Source: Ruminococcus sp. (GTDB lineage: Bacteria; Bacillota; Clostridia; Oscillospirales; Ruminococcaceae). Taken from it: a stretch of 64,000 nucleotides of DNA. How positions within the stretch are numbered: position 1 is the stretch's first letter; the number at the start of each line of letters is the position of its first letter. The stretch is taken from positions 1-64,000 of the forward strand of contig JAGCWY010000016.1 in assembly GCA_017961625.1 (NCBI GenBank). Reading direction: 5' to 3'. Both the position numbers and the translations under genes were made by a program. The notes under the pieces were generated by a model. It was given only the letters and a program-made list of their open reading frames with translations. It searched no databases and was not told the DNA's origin. Shown piece by piece: positions 7,838 to 16,117 of this stretch.

Positions 7838-8848
7838 TTGATCGGCAGTACAAGCTATAGAACAGTTTTAAGCTATCTTCCGGAAAAGATGCGCGAACTT
7901 ATATCTGATATACCTGAAGATATGCTTTACGGTCTTATGGAGCTTAGATTACGGGCAGGAGGACCTGTTTATTTTATTTTTCCTGATAAGACGAAATATC
8001 TCTTAAAAGGAGGCGGACTATCAGAAAAATATACTGATGTTTCATATAAAGTTGGTACGGCTGCTATATGTGAGATTATTGACAGACTTTCTCATTTTTC
8101 GGTACATAGTTGCAAAAAGCAGCTTTCAGAAGGCTGCTTTGTTATCGAAAACGGGATAAGAGTCGGCATATCCGGAGTGTATTCTACGGCAGCTACTCCT
8201 TTACTATATGAATATTCCTCTTTAAATTTCCGTATCCCAAGATGCATACATAGCTGTGCGGACAGTATATTCAATGAGACCTTCGATAAGAATGTGATTA
8301 TATGTGGAAGTGTTAACTCTGGAAAGACTACAGTTTTACGAGAACTTTGTAGATTGAATGGGAATATACGCAAGACGTCACTTATAGATGAACGAAATGA
8401 AATAGCCTGTGTTTTGGACGGTGTGCCAGCGAACGACGTTGGTACAATGACGGATATACTGACTAATACAAATCGTTCAGTAGGAATAATGTCGGCGGTA
8501 AGAACGCTTTCACCGGAAGTTGTTTTCTGTGACGAAATTTCATCATTAAAGGATTCTAGGGCTATATTGAACGGGATAGGCTGTGGTGTAAAATTTGTTG
8601 TCACTGCACATGGAAGTAATATGGCAGAGCTTATTAAAAGGAGCGAGATAGCATATCTGATAGAAAACAATGCTATAGATTACATCGTATTCCTTTATGG
8701 AGCTTCATTTCCTTCAAAGGTAAGAGAGATCAAGAGGATAAGTAATGTTAATAAGAATATCAGCAGTGATATTGATAATACTCGGCGGAGCATTCTTTGG
8801 AGCAGACCGCTCGGAGAAACTGAAAAAAAGAGTGGATTTATGCCGTGA
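7838..8848 (+). CDS. spoIIIAA: Stage III sporulation protein AA (ATPase)
   Basis: A 336-residue P-loop ATPase related to secretion ATPases. The Walker A motif is GSVNSGKTT at residues 157-165, and 'VVFCDEISS' looks like the Walker B segment. I prefer the TTG at 7838, 9 nt after AAAGGAG, to the ATG at 7829 that abuts it. SpoIIIAA is thought to power the mother-cell/forespore channel complex in endospore formers. Its last 34 codons overlap the start of spoIIIAB by 104 nt, leaving a tail that is longer than usual for the family. Confidence 0.9.
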   Translation: MIGSTSYRTVLSYLPEKMRELISDIPEDMLYGLMELRLRAGGPVYFIFPDKTKYLLKGGGLSEKYTDVSYKVGTAAICEIIDRLSHFSVHSCKKQLSEGCFVIENGIRVGISGVYSTAATPLLYEYSSLNFRIPRCIHSCADSIFNETFDKNVIICGSVNSGKTTVLRELCRLNGNIRKTSLIDERNEIACVLDGVPANDVGTMTDILTNTNRSVGIMSAVRTLSPEVVFCDEISSLKDSRAILNGIGCGVKFVVTAHGSNMAELIKRSEIAYLIENNAIDYIVFLYGASFPSKVREIKRISNVNKNISSDIDNTRRSILWSRPLGETEKKSGFMP

Positions 8849-9245
8849 TATTGAAAAAATGCTTTATATATGCGAATATTCCATAAAGAGCAATGATGAA
8901 GATGTATACGGCATAACAAAAAGAATTGAAGGAGCTGACCTTCGCGGGCTTTGTTTTATAAAAAATATACCTTTATCATACAATGCAGGTGCAAATTTCA
9001 GGACTGACTGGGAACGAGCGGTTTTTAAAAGTCAGATTCCTGATGAAGAAAAAAATATTCTAATAGAGTTTGGAGCTGTATTAGGTACAAGCGATACAGA
9101 AAGACAGCTGAGAACAATATCTGCTTTTATTAACGAAGTTCATGCTTTATTTGAGCAGAGGCATTCTGAGTATATGAAAAAAGGGAAGCTTTATCGCACT
9201 CTTGGTATGCTTACTGGAATAATGATAGGTATTATTATAATATGA
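8745..9245 (+). CDS. spoIIIAB: Stage III sporulation protein AB
   Basis: 166 residues with an N-terminal hydrophobic segment (ISAVILIILGGAFFG) and a second near the C-terminus (LGMLTGIMIGIIII), the arrangement expected of SpoIIIAB, a GspF/T2SS-like membrane protein. AGAGG at 8733-8737 lies 7 nt before the ATG and inside spoIIIAA. Both reading frames are therefore used in the 104-nt overlap. Confidence 0.88.
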   Translation: MLIRISAVILIILGGAFFGADRSEKLKKRVDLCRDIEKMLYICEYSIKSNDEDVYGITKRIEGADLRGLCFIKNIPLSYNAGANFRTDWERAVFKSQIPDEEKNILIEFGAVLGTSDTERQLRTISAFINEVHALFEQRHSEYMKKGKLYRTLGMLTGIMIGIIII

Positions 9246-9254
9246 GGTCAGAAA

Positions 9255-9452
9255 ATGAAGATCGATCTTATTTTTAAAATAGCTGGCACAGGAATAATCG
9301 TAGCTGTTCTTAATCTTGTGCTTAAACGTGCCGAACGTGAAGAACAGGCTATGATGACAACTCTTGCTGGTTTGATAGTTGTTTTAGTTGTTATCATAGA
9401 TGAGATAGGCAATCTTTTTGATAAGGTTAAAAACGTTTTTGGTTTATGGTAG
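9255..9452 (+). CDS. spoIIIAC: Stage III sporulation protein AC
   Basis: A 65-residue membrane protein with two hydrophobic helices around a charged turn (LKRAEREEQAMM). Size and pattern are those of SpoIIIAC. It overlaps spoIIIAD by 7 nt. Confidence 0.9.
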   Translation: MKIDLIFKIAGTGIIVAVLNLVLKRAEREEQAMMTTLAGLIVVLVVIIDEIGNLFDKVKNVFGLW

Positions 9453-9835
9453 GAAATTGTTTTACAGTGTGCGTATTCTGCATAGGAGGGGCACTTTTAT
9501 CTTTGCTGTTGAAACAGTACTGCTCGGAGCAGTCGATTTTGCTTTCAGCATCCGTGTGTGCTACGGTGTTTACAGCTTCGATTCTTCTACTTGAAACACC
9601 TTTGGAAGAAATAAAGAATATACTTTCATCATCGGATATTCCCGAAAGCTATATCTCAGTTTTGTTCAAGTCTATTGGTATTAGTTGCATAACACATATT
9701 TCTTCAGAGCTTTGTCGTGACAGCGGTGAAACTGCAATGGGAGCAGCGGCAGAATTATGGGGACGCGGAGCGCTTATCGCAATAAGTATGCCTGTTGTAA
9801 AAGGATTTATCGAATTAGTCGGAAGTTTCATGTAG
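9446..9835 (+). CDS. spoIIIAD: Stage III sporulation protein AD
   Basis: 129 residues with about four hydrophobic segments, lying between spoIIIAC and spoIIIAE in the canonical order. The family is a small membrane partner of SpoIIIAC in the mother-cell membrane. The start overlaps the spoIIIAC stop, so translation is probably coupled. Confidence 0.85.
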   Translation: MVGNCFTVCVFCIGGALLSLLLKQYCSEQSILLSASVCATVFTASILLLETPLEEIKNILSSSDIPESYISVLFKSIGISCITHISSELCRDSGETAMGAAAELWGRGALIAISMPVVKGFIELVGSFM

Positions 9836-9842
9836 GTGAGAT

Positions 9843-10937
9843 ATGAAAAGATTTATAAGTACATTCTTTATTATTGTAGTGCTTTCAATGATAAGCATAC
9901 CATTTAATACCTATGCAGAGGACATAAGCAATGCCGAAAGTGAGTACAACGAGCAGCTTAACGATATTATGGAACAGTTTGATATCGAGCTTGACGCTTC
10001 TGAAATAGATAGTATCTCTATAAGTCAAATTGTGGAAAGAGTCGTAGATCATGTAGGTATATCAAAATACAGCATATTAAAGCTTCTTTCGAAAATAATA
10101 ATTGTTATAGTAATCACAGTCGTGCTAAAGTCAGCGGGAAACAGTATTATCAATAATACAAATGATATTTACGATTCCGTTTGTGCGTTGACGTCAGCAG
10201 CAGTTATTGCGCCGGAATTATCAAAGGTTTTCAATGACAGCATTGACGCTGTCAGGCTTATTGGCAGCTTTATATCAATATTTATCCCTGTTTACGCTGG
10301 AATAACTGCTGTTTCAGGCGGTGCAGTCACTGCTGGAGTATATGATATCACTGTTTTGACAGCGTCAGAGCTGATTGTTAATCTATCAAAAAGTTTTCTG
10401 ATACCGCTTTTAACAGCTTCGACACTTCTTTCTGTTACAGGAAGTGCTTTTAACGGCTTTGATATGAGCAGCTTTGTGAATTTTATAAAGAAAATGGTCA
10501 CATGGTTTCTGACCTCGGCAATGCTACTATTTACCGGATATATCTCGTTAAAATGTACACTTGCAGGAAAAGCAGATGGAGCAGCGACCAAAACGGCTCG
10601 TTTTGTTATATCAGGACTTGTTCCTGTAGTGGGAGGAGCAGTCTCTGACGCATACTCGACCGTTCGCAGCAGTTTTTCAATAATTCAGGGCACAGCCGGA
10701 GCAGCAGCCTGTTTTGGCGTAATATTGCTTATTATGCCGACTGTTTTGCAGATAGTGACTGTTCGACTTGTAATGTGGGTGGGCACAGCAGTTTCTGGCC
10801 TTTTTGATGAAGGAACGATGACAAAGCTTCTGCGTTCCCTTGACAATACACTTTCAATTGTTCAGAGCTTACTGATATGCTACGGTATGATGTTTATACT
10901 ATGTACTGCAGTAATTATGAATAATACCGGAGGATGA
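9843..10937 (+). CDS. spoIIIAE: Stage III sporulation protein AE
   Basis: A 364-residue polytopic membrane protein. It begins with a cleavable-looking signal peptide (FISTFFIIVVLSMISIPF...YAED), then an acidic extracytoplasmic segment and about six membrane helices. Length and layout fit SpoIIIAE, a channel component of the SpoIIIA-SpoIIQ complex. It sits 7 nt behind spoIIIAD. Confidence 0.9.
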   Translation: MKRFISTFFIIVVLSMISIPFNTYAEDISNAESEYNEQLNDIMEQFDIELDASEIDSISISQIVERVVDHVGISKYSILKLLSKIIIVIVITVVLKSAGNSIINNTNDIYDSVCALTSAAVIAPELSKVFNDSIDAVRLIGSFISIFIPVYAGITAVSGGAVTAGVYDITVLTASELIVNLSKSFLIPLLTASTLLSVTGSAFNGFDMSSFVNFIKKMVTWFLTSAMLLFTGYISLKCTLAGKADGAATKTARFVISGLVPVVGGAVSDAYSTVRSSFSIIQGTAGAAACFGVILLIMPTVLQIVTVRLVMWVGTAVSGLFDEGTMTKLLRSLDNTLSIVQSLLICYGMMFILCTAVIMNNTGG

Positions 10938-10941
10938 AACA

Positions 10942-11400
10942 GTGGACATATTAACAGCAGTTCGCAGTCTATGCTTTGTGTCAGTTGGATTATGTTTGTT
11001 AAAGATTCTGACAGAAGGCACTAGGCTTCAAAAACAGGCGGGGTTTGTCTTCAGAATGGTATTTTTACTCGTATTTGCCTCGACGGTGATAAACATTTTC
11101 AGAAACACAGAATTTCAGGAAATACAGAAAATCGAGGTAGCTGACTACAGTTATGCGAAAGAAATATACAGGAAGGAGCTTGCAGAAAAAGCAGCAGATA
11201 ATATCAGTAATATACTTTATTCTCAGATTGAAGCTGAATGTATTGATATTGAGAAAGTTGAAGCTGATATTAATATTTCTGAAAATGGCAGCATAGATAT
11301 TAATAGAATCATTATCAGTTCTGCAGATCCTGAATCAGCTGCTGATCTGATACGCAAAAGTCTCGGACAGGAAACGGAGGTCATAAATGGGATTGGGTAA
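10942..11400 (+). CDS. spoIIIAF: Stage III sporulation protein AF
   Basis: 152 residues from a GTG start with GGAGG upstream, 4 nt after spoIIIAE. Two N-terminal membrane helices are followed by a soluble alpha/beta domain (ring-building-motif-like in the family). It overlaps spoIIIAG by 14 nt. Confidence 0.85.
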   Translation: MDILTAVRSLCFVSVGLCLLKILTEGTRLQKQAGFVFRMVFLLVFASTVINIFRNTEFQEIQKIEVADYSYAKEIYRKELAEKAADNISNILYSQIEAECIDIEKVEADINISENGSIDINRIIISSADPESAADLIRKSLGQETEVINGIG

Positions 11401-11908
11401 AAAAGTAAGGGAGATGGTAAAAGAAAGGAAATGGGCTGTATTTATGACCGTTTGCGGAGTCACAGGAATGCTTCTGATAATGATATCCTCTCTTGTCCCA
11501 GACAGGGATAATATAAATGAAAGTCAAGCAGCTGAAAAACATATAAAAGTTGAGGATTACAGCCTTACACTAGAAAGAAGGCTTTCAGACTTTTTATGCA
11601 AGATAGACGGCGCAGGAGAGGTGAGAGTATATATATCAGTCGGAAGCAGTGAAAGGTATGTTTACGCTACAGAAGGACGTCAAAGCAGGTCTGATAATAA
11701 ATCAGATGAGGAAGAAAAATATGTAATAATCGGCAGCGGAAGTGAGAGGAATGCTCTTATAGAAACAGTTGAGAACCCCAAGATCACCGGTGCCGTTGTT
11801 CTGTGTAGCGGAGGAGACAGTTCGGTAGTATGCGAGAGAATCTACAATGCAGTATCTGCCGTGCTTAATCTTCCAATAGGAAGAATATATGTATCTAAAC
11901 TCAGATAA
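11387..11908 (+). CDS. spoIIIAG: Stage III sporulation protein AG
   Basis: 173 residues: a basic N-terminus, one membrane helix (AVFMTVCGVTGMLLIMISSL) and an extracytoplasmic domain (about residues 60-173). SpoIIIAG of model sporulators forms a large ring between the two membranes. It starts inside spoIIIAF. Confidence 0.88.
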   Translation: MGLGKKVREMVKERKWAVFMTVCGVTGMLLIMISSLVPDRDNINESQAAEKHIKVEDYSLTLERRLSDFLCKIDGAGEVRVYISVGSSERYVYATEGRQSRSDNKSDEEEKYVIIGSGSERNALIETVENPKITGAVVLCSGGDSSVVCERIYNAVSAVLNLPIGRIYVSKLR

Positions 11909-11920
11909 AGGAGAAAAACT

Positions 11921-12472
11921 ATGAAAAAACCTTCAATTATCATCGGAAAAAAGCAGATAATCATGACCTGTCTTACACTTATGCTTGCGGTAGCGGTGTA
12001 TATAAACTATGCGACATCGCCTGATATAATGTCTGACACAGATGCTTTTACAATACAGGATAAAAATGAAAATATAAGATACGGTGAAACAGAATTTGTA
12101 AATGCAGAAGCTACTCCGGTATCTGGAGACTATTTTTCACAGGCAAGGCTCGACAAGCTGAAAGACCGCGATCAGGCTGTTCAGACACTTCAGACAATGA
12201 TTGGCGGAGGAGATGTTACAGAAAATGAGGCTATTGTAAATGCACTTGATGCTGTACAGGTATCTAAACTTATTGAAAGCGAAGGAACAATAGAATCTCT
12301 GGTTAAGGCTCAAGGATTTCAGGACTGTGTTGCCTATCTTGACGGCGAAAATGCAAAGCTTGTTGTTAAAACAGAGGGGCTTGATCAGGCTCAAGCAGCC
12401 GCTATAAAAGAGATAATTCTCGGCGAAACTTCGGTTCCGGCAGAAAATATAAGAATTTTTGAAGTAAAATAG
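11921..12472 (+). CDS. spoIIIAH: Stage III sporulation protein AH
   Basis: 183 residues with one N-terminal membrane anchor and an extracytoplasmic domain (about residues 75-183) of the SpoIIIAH/EscJ ring-forming type. In Bacillus it binds forespore SpoIIQ. It is the last gene of a complete eight-gene spoIIIA set; the next promoter starts directly after its stop. Confidence 0.9.
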   Translation: MKKPSIIIGKKQIIMTCLTLMLAVAVYINYATSPDIMSDTDAFTIQDKNENIRYGETEFVNAEATPVSGDYFSQARLDKLKDRDQAVQTLQTMIGGGDVTENEAIVNALDAVQVSKLIESEGTIESLVKAQGFQDCVAYLDGENAKLVVKTEGLDQAQAAAIKEIILGETSVPAENIRIFEVK

Positions 12473-12501
12473 TTGAACTGAGGGAAATTATTTGGTATAA
12501 T
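12473..12501 (+). promoter_or_regulatory. Promoter of the asp23-nusB housekeeping run
   Basis: TTGAAC (12473-12478), 17-bp spacer, TATAAT (12496-12501), beginning at the first base after the spoIIIAH stop. It gives the following long run its own vegetative transcription. Confidence 0.8.
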
Positions 12502-12571
12502 ATAATAGTAAGGGTGTATGTACAGCTTTGATTAAAAATTACACTCAAATATGTGCCGATGGAGGTTCACT

Positions 12572-12913
12572 ATGGAAGTTGAAGAGATGAAGCCGCAGGT
12601 TTCAAGCAGACTTAAGATATCTGATGATGTTATAATCGCTATTGCAAAGCTTGCAGCTCTCGATGTAAAGGGGGTTGCAGGACTTGGAGGCGAGGTCGGC
12701 AAGATGAGCAAGCTCAGGAAGAACGGTCCTATAAAAATTAGCATGATGGGTGACGTTGCAGCTATAGATATGAGGATAGTAATAAAAAGTAGTGAAAAAG
12801 CATGCAATGTGGCACAGGATGTTCAGACGGCAGTCAAAGAGAATGTTCAGAACATGACAGGAGTTCCTGTTGCAAGAGTTAATGTTACAGTCAGCGGAGT
12901 AGTATTTGAATGA
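12572..12913 (+). CDS. Asp23/Gls24 family envelope stress protein
   Basis: A 113-residue Asp23/Gls24 (DUF322) protein. GGAGG 6 nt upstream supports ATG 12572 over the in-frame ATG at 12551. The typical family core is visible: 'LKISDDVIIAIAKLAALDV', then 'GVAGLGG', and a C-terminal 'VNVTVSGVVF' strand. In Clostridia an Asp23-like gene usually sits upstream of nusB, as here. The cellular role is not firmly known. It overlaps the next gene by 4 nt. Confidence 0.88.
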   Translation: MEVEEMKPQVSSRLKISDDVIIAIAKLAALDVKGVAGLGGEVGKMSKLRKNGPIKISMMGDVAAIDMRIVIKSSEKACNVAQDVQTAVKENVQNMTGVPVARVNVTVSGVVFE

Positions 12914-13344
12914 TAAGAAGATATGTTCCTGATGACATTGAAGGGGCGGCAGAGGTTTTTCGTTCTACATTTGCAGGAGAACCGTGGAACGAAAACTGGG
13001 ATAAGGAGCTTGCCTCAACGAGGATAAGGGAGCTTATGTCCTCGCCATATTCTGTGGGATACATCTGTGACGACGGTGGGGTAATCAGGGCAGTACTTTG
13101 TGGAAGGATACTTACATATCTTCACGGGAAAGAATTTATGATCGACGAATTCTGCGTGGCCCCCGATATTCAGCACTGTGGCATAGGTTCAGAGTTGCTT
13201 GACTATGCGAGAAAAGACCTTGCTCATGAGAATATTGTTGCAATGGCTCTTCTGACAGGTAGGGGCAAGCCGAGTCAAAGATTTTATATAAAAAATGGAT
13301 TTAAAGTGATAGACGACATGATATTCATGTATTATTTTTTTTAA
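12910..13344 (+). CDS. GNAT family N-acetyltransferase
   Basis: 144 residues of the GNAT fold: 'FMIDEFCVAPDIQHCGIGSELL' covers strand beta-4 and the acetyl-CoA pyrophosphate loop (Q-x-x-G-I-G), and the C-terminal 'FYIKNGFKV' is typical. It transfers an acetyl group from acetyl-CoA to an amine; the acceptor is unknown. It is coupled by ATGA overlap to the Asp23-like gene and sits just before nusB. Confidence 0.85.
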   Translation: MIRRYVPDDIEGAAEVFRSTFAGEPWNENWDKELASTRIRELMSSPYSVGYICDDGGVIRAVLCGRILTYLHGKEFMIDEFCVAPDIQHCGIGSELLDYARKDLAHENIVAMALLTGRGKPSQRFYIKNGFKVIDDMIFMYYFF

Positions 13345-13358
13345 AAAGGAGCATATAA

Positions 13359-13775
13359 ATGACCAGACGTGAAATAAGAGATAGTGCTTTCAAGCTTGTT
13401 TTTGAGCAGCTTCTGCGCGATGATGATATAAACGAGCTATATGAGATAGCTGAGGAGATAGAGGAGATAACCGTAAACGAAGAGGTAAAGAAGATCGTTG
13501 AGGGAACTCTCGAACATTCCGAGGAGCTTGACGGAATTATTTCAAAATACAGCAAATCAAGAAGCATCTCAAGAATCTCCAAGCTCAATCTTGCTATACT
13601 TCGCATTGCTATGTACGAGTCACTTTACGATGATAATACTCCTATGAATGCTGCTATCAGCGAAGCTATAAAGCTTTCCATGATGTATACATATAAGGAG
13701 GATACAGCCTTTATAAACGGTGTCCTTGGAGCATTCTCGCGTGATTCACAAAAGGAAGACAAAAAAAATGCCTGA
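13359..13775 (+). CDS. nusB: Transcription antitermination factor NusB
   Basis: 138 residues, all-helical NusB fold: 'RREIRDSAFKLVFEQLL' at the N-terminus and 'AAISEAIKLSMMYTYKEDTAFINGVLG' split across the last helices (signature SEAIKLS and FINGVLG). NusB with NusE binds boxA of rRNA leaders. AAAGGAG precedes the ATG. It overlaps the next gene by 8 nt. Confidence 0.93.
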   Translation: MTRREIRDSAFKLVFEQLLRDDDINELYEIAEEIEEITVNEEVKKIVEGTLEHSEELDGIISKYSKSRSISRISKLNLAILRIAMYESLYDDNTPMNAAISEAIKLSMMYTYKEDTAFINGVLGAFSRDSQKEDKKNA

Positions 13776-14715
13776 ATATCTCGGCGTGGATACAAGTAAT
13801 TATACTACATCTGTCGCGGTTTATATAAGTGAGGAAAATAGGATATATCAGTGTAAAAAGCTTTTGCCTGTAAAAGATGGTGAGCTTGGGCTGCGGCAAA
13901 GCGAAGCGGTGTTTCATCATATAAAGCAGCTTCCGGAAATGATAGAAAAGCTTTTTGACGAAAACAGCATAAAAGCTCCCAGAGTTGTAACCGCTTCTTC
14001 AAGGCCACGAAACATTGACGGTTCATATATGCCATGTTTTCTCTGCGGAGAAGGCTTAGCTCGTTCTTATGCAGCTGTTGCGGGAGTGGAAATGTTCACG
14101 ACCTCTCATCAGGTCGGTCATATTCTCGCCGCTCTTTATTCTGCGGACAGGCTTAATCTGGTAAAGGAAAGGTTCATAGCTTTTCATGTAAGCGGAGGAA
14201 CGACAGACTGTCTGTTATGTGAACCTGATGATGATAATATAATAAATGTCACCGAAGTCGGAACGTCTCTAGACCTCAAAGCTGGACAAGCAGTAGACCG
14301 CATAGGTCTGATGCTCGGTCTACATTTTCCATGTGGAATCGAACTTGAAAAGCTCGCAGTGTGTGCTGACAAAATGTTTAAAATAAAGCCTGTTCTGAAG
14401 GACGGCAACTGTTGCCTTTCAGGAGTTGAAAACAAATGCGATAATATGCTGAAAAACGGTGAGAGCTCTGAGAATACTGCAAAGTATTGCCTTGATTTTA
14501 TTGCCGAAACGATAATTGCTATGACAGGCTATGCGATAGAAAAATACGGTCAGCTACCCCTTGTTTTTGCAGGAGGAGTAATGTCCGATATTATTATACG
14601 TGACAGAATATTGGAGCAATTTCCTTTGGCAAGTTTTGCGGAACCTCAGTTTTCATGCGACAATGCCGCAGGAGTTGCGATATATGGCTATTTAAAGTGT
14701 ATGGGAGTAAGATAG
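13768..14715 (+). CDS. TsaD/Kae1-like protein (M22 family paralogue)
   Basis: A 315-residue ASKHA-fold protein. I chose ATG 13768 (GGAAG upstream, just inside nusB), where the family N-terminus 'YLGVDTSNYTTSVAVY' begins. Metal-binding-type histidines occur in 'TSHQVGHILAALYS', and nucleotide-loop motifs in 'HVSGGTTD' and 'FAGGVMSD'. It is shorter than the universal tRNA t6A enzyme TsaD and sits between nusB and xseA, so it is probably the clostridial paralogue rather than TsaD itself. The substrate is unknown. Confidence 0.75.
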   Translation: MPEYLGVDTSNYTTSVAVYISEENRIYQCKKLLPVKDGELGLRQSEAVFHHIKQLPEMIEKLFDENSIKAPRVVTASSRPRNIDGSYMPCFLCGEGLARSYAAVAGVEMFTTSHQVGHILAALYSADRLNLVKERFIAFHVSGGTTDCLLCEPDDDNIINVTEVGTSLDLKAGQAVDRIGLMLGLHFPCGIELEKLAVCADKMFKIKPVLKDGNCCLSGVENKCDNMLKNGESSENTAKYCLDFIAETIIAMTGYAIEKYGQLPLVFAGGVMSDIIIRDRILEQFPLASFAEPQFSCDNAAGVAIYGYLKCMGVR

Positions 14716-15906
14716 ATGCCTGTAATCACAGTTACACAGATAAACAAATATATAGCCTCAATACTAAAAAACGACAGAAATATCCAGGGTGTAATGGTAC
14801 GCGGCGAGATATCGAATTATGTGAGGCACTTCCGAAGCGGACATATTTATTTTACCCTTAAGGATCAAGAAAGCTCTTTAAAAGCTGTAATGTTTGCTAA
14901 TTCGGCTGCGCGTCTTAAGTTTGAGCCAGAGGACGGAATGTCTGTAATAGTTTCTGGAAGCATTTCTGTTTATGAGCGGGATGGTTCATATCAGCTTTAC
15001 GTAAATGATATAATACCTGAGGGTGTTGGTGCGGCAGTTGCAGCTCTTGAACAGCTAAAGAAGAAGCTTCAAAAGGAAGGGCTATTCGATGTTGCTCATA
15101 AGCGTCCCATACCTTCAATGCCTAAAAAGATTGGTGCTGTTACTTCATTGAATGGGGCAGCTGTAAGAGATATAATAAATGTACTGACAAGACGATATCC
15201 GCTGTGTGATCTGTTTGTTGTAAACGCTCTTGTTCAGGGAGAAGGAGCGGCGGATTCAGTATGTAGAGGAATACTTAAAGCTGAATCGGCAGGCTGTGAT
15301 GTTATAATTGTAGGACGTGGAGGAGGTTCAAGTGAGGATCTCGCTGTTTTTAACATAGAAAAAGTTGCTTATGCGATATATAACTGTAAGGTGCCGGTTA
15401 TATCTGCAGTCGGTCATGAAACTGATTATACGATAGCAGATCTTGTGGCCGATCTGAGAGCGCCCACTCCATCAGCTGCTGCGGAACTTGCTTCGCCGGA
15501 TATAACATTGCTTTATGAGAAGCTTTCAGTAATAGAACGCCGGATTGAAAAAGCTACTGTAAGTCAAATTGATAAATTGACAGATAGGTTCATTGCACTT
15601 AATGCTCGACTTTTGGCTCAATCTCCTGAGAAGCGGTTGCAACTTACCGGAGAGCATATTTCCAGTCTTGAAAAGCGTATCGAAGCTGCGTATCTCAGAT
15701 ATATTGATAAGCTTGAACGGAATTTTTCAGAAAAGACCGCAAGACTTGACAGCCTTAGTCCGCTTAAGGTACTATCACGTGGATATTCATTGGTTTACAA
15801 GAAAGATAAGCTCCTAAGCAGTTCCGAAAGTATTGAAAAAGGTGATATCATAAGCATTACGTTTGGAAGCGGCGGAGCAGAGGCTGAAATAAAAGATAAA
15901 TGGTGA
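14716..15906 (+). CDS. xseA: Exodeoxyribonuclease VII large subunit
   Basis: 396 residues. An N-terminal OB fold ('ISNYVRHFRSGHIYFTLKD', about residues 25-100) is followed by the catalytic domain with 'KIGAVTSLNGAAVRDI', 'VIIVGRGGGSSEDLAVFN' and 'ISAVGHETDYTIADLVADL', and a coiled-coil C-terminal part. XseA with XseB degrades single-stranded DNA. Its ATG follows the preceding stop immediately. Confidence 0.95.
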   Translation: MPVITVTQINKYIASILKNDRNIQGVMVRGEISNYVRHFRSGHIYFTLKDQESSLKAVMFANSAARLKFEPEDGMSVIVSGSISVYERDGSYQLYVNDIIPEGVGAAVAALEQLKKKLQKEGLFDVAHKRPIPSMPKKIGAVTSLNGAAVRDIINVLTRRYPLCDLFVVNALVQGEGAADSVCRGILKAESAGCDVIIVGRGGGSSEDLAVFNIEKVAYAIYNCKVPVISAVGHETDYTIADLVADLRAPTPSAAAELASPDITLLYEKLSVIERRIEKATVSQIDKLTDRFIALNARLLAQSPEKRLQLTGEHISSLEKRIEAAYLRYIDKLERNFSEKTARLDSLSPLKVLSRGYSLVYKKDKLLSSSESIEKGDIISITFGSGGAEAEIKDKW

Positions 15907-15910
15907 TAAA

Positions 15911-16114
15911 ATGAAGGAAAAGAATACCTTTGAGGATAATATGAACGAGCTCGGCAGGATAGTTTCAGAGCTTGAAAAAGGCGATATTCCACTTGATAAA
16001 GCTGTTAAGCTGTATGGTGAAGGGTTAAAGCTGTCGGCAGCTTGCAGAAAGCAACTGGATAAAGCACAGATCAAAATAACGGAGGACGGCGGAGAGGCTC
16101 CGTCAGAGGAATAG
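15911..16114 (+). CDS. xseB: Exodeoxyribonuclease VII small subunit
   Basis: 67 residues, helical, with the family core 'FEDNMNELGRIVSELEKGDI' and 'LDKAVKLYGEGLKL'. Four bases after xseA, as normal for the XseA-XseB pair. Confidence 0.93.
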   Translation: MKEKNTFEDNMNELGRIVSELEKGDIPLDKAVKLYGEGLKLSAACRKQLDKAQIKITEDGGEAPSEE

Positions 16115-16117
16115 AAA

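Noticed and set aside
8092..8670. 192-codon open frame on the minus strand
   Set aside because: It lies entirely opposite spoIIIAA, has a Ser/Leu/Ile-rich shadow composition, no ribosome binding site and no recognisable motif.
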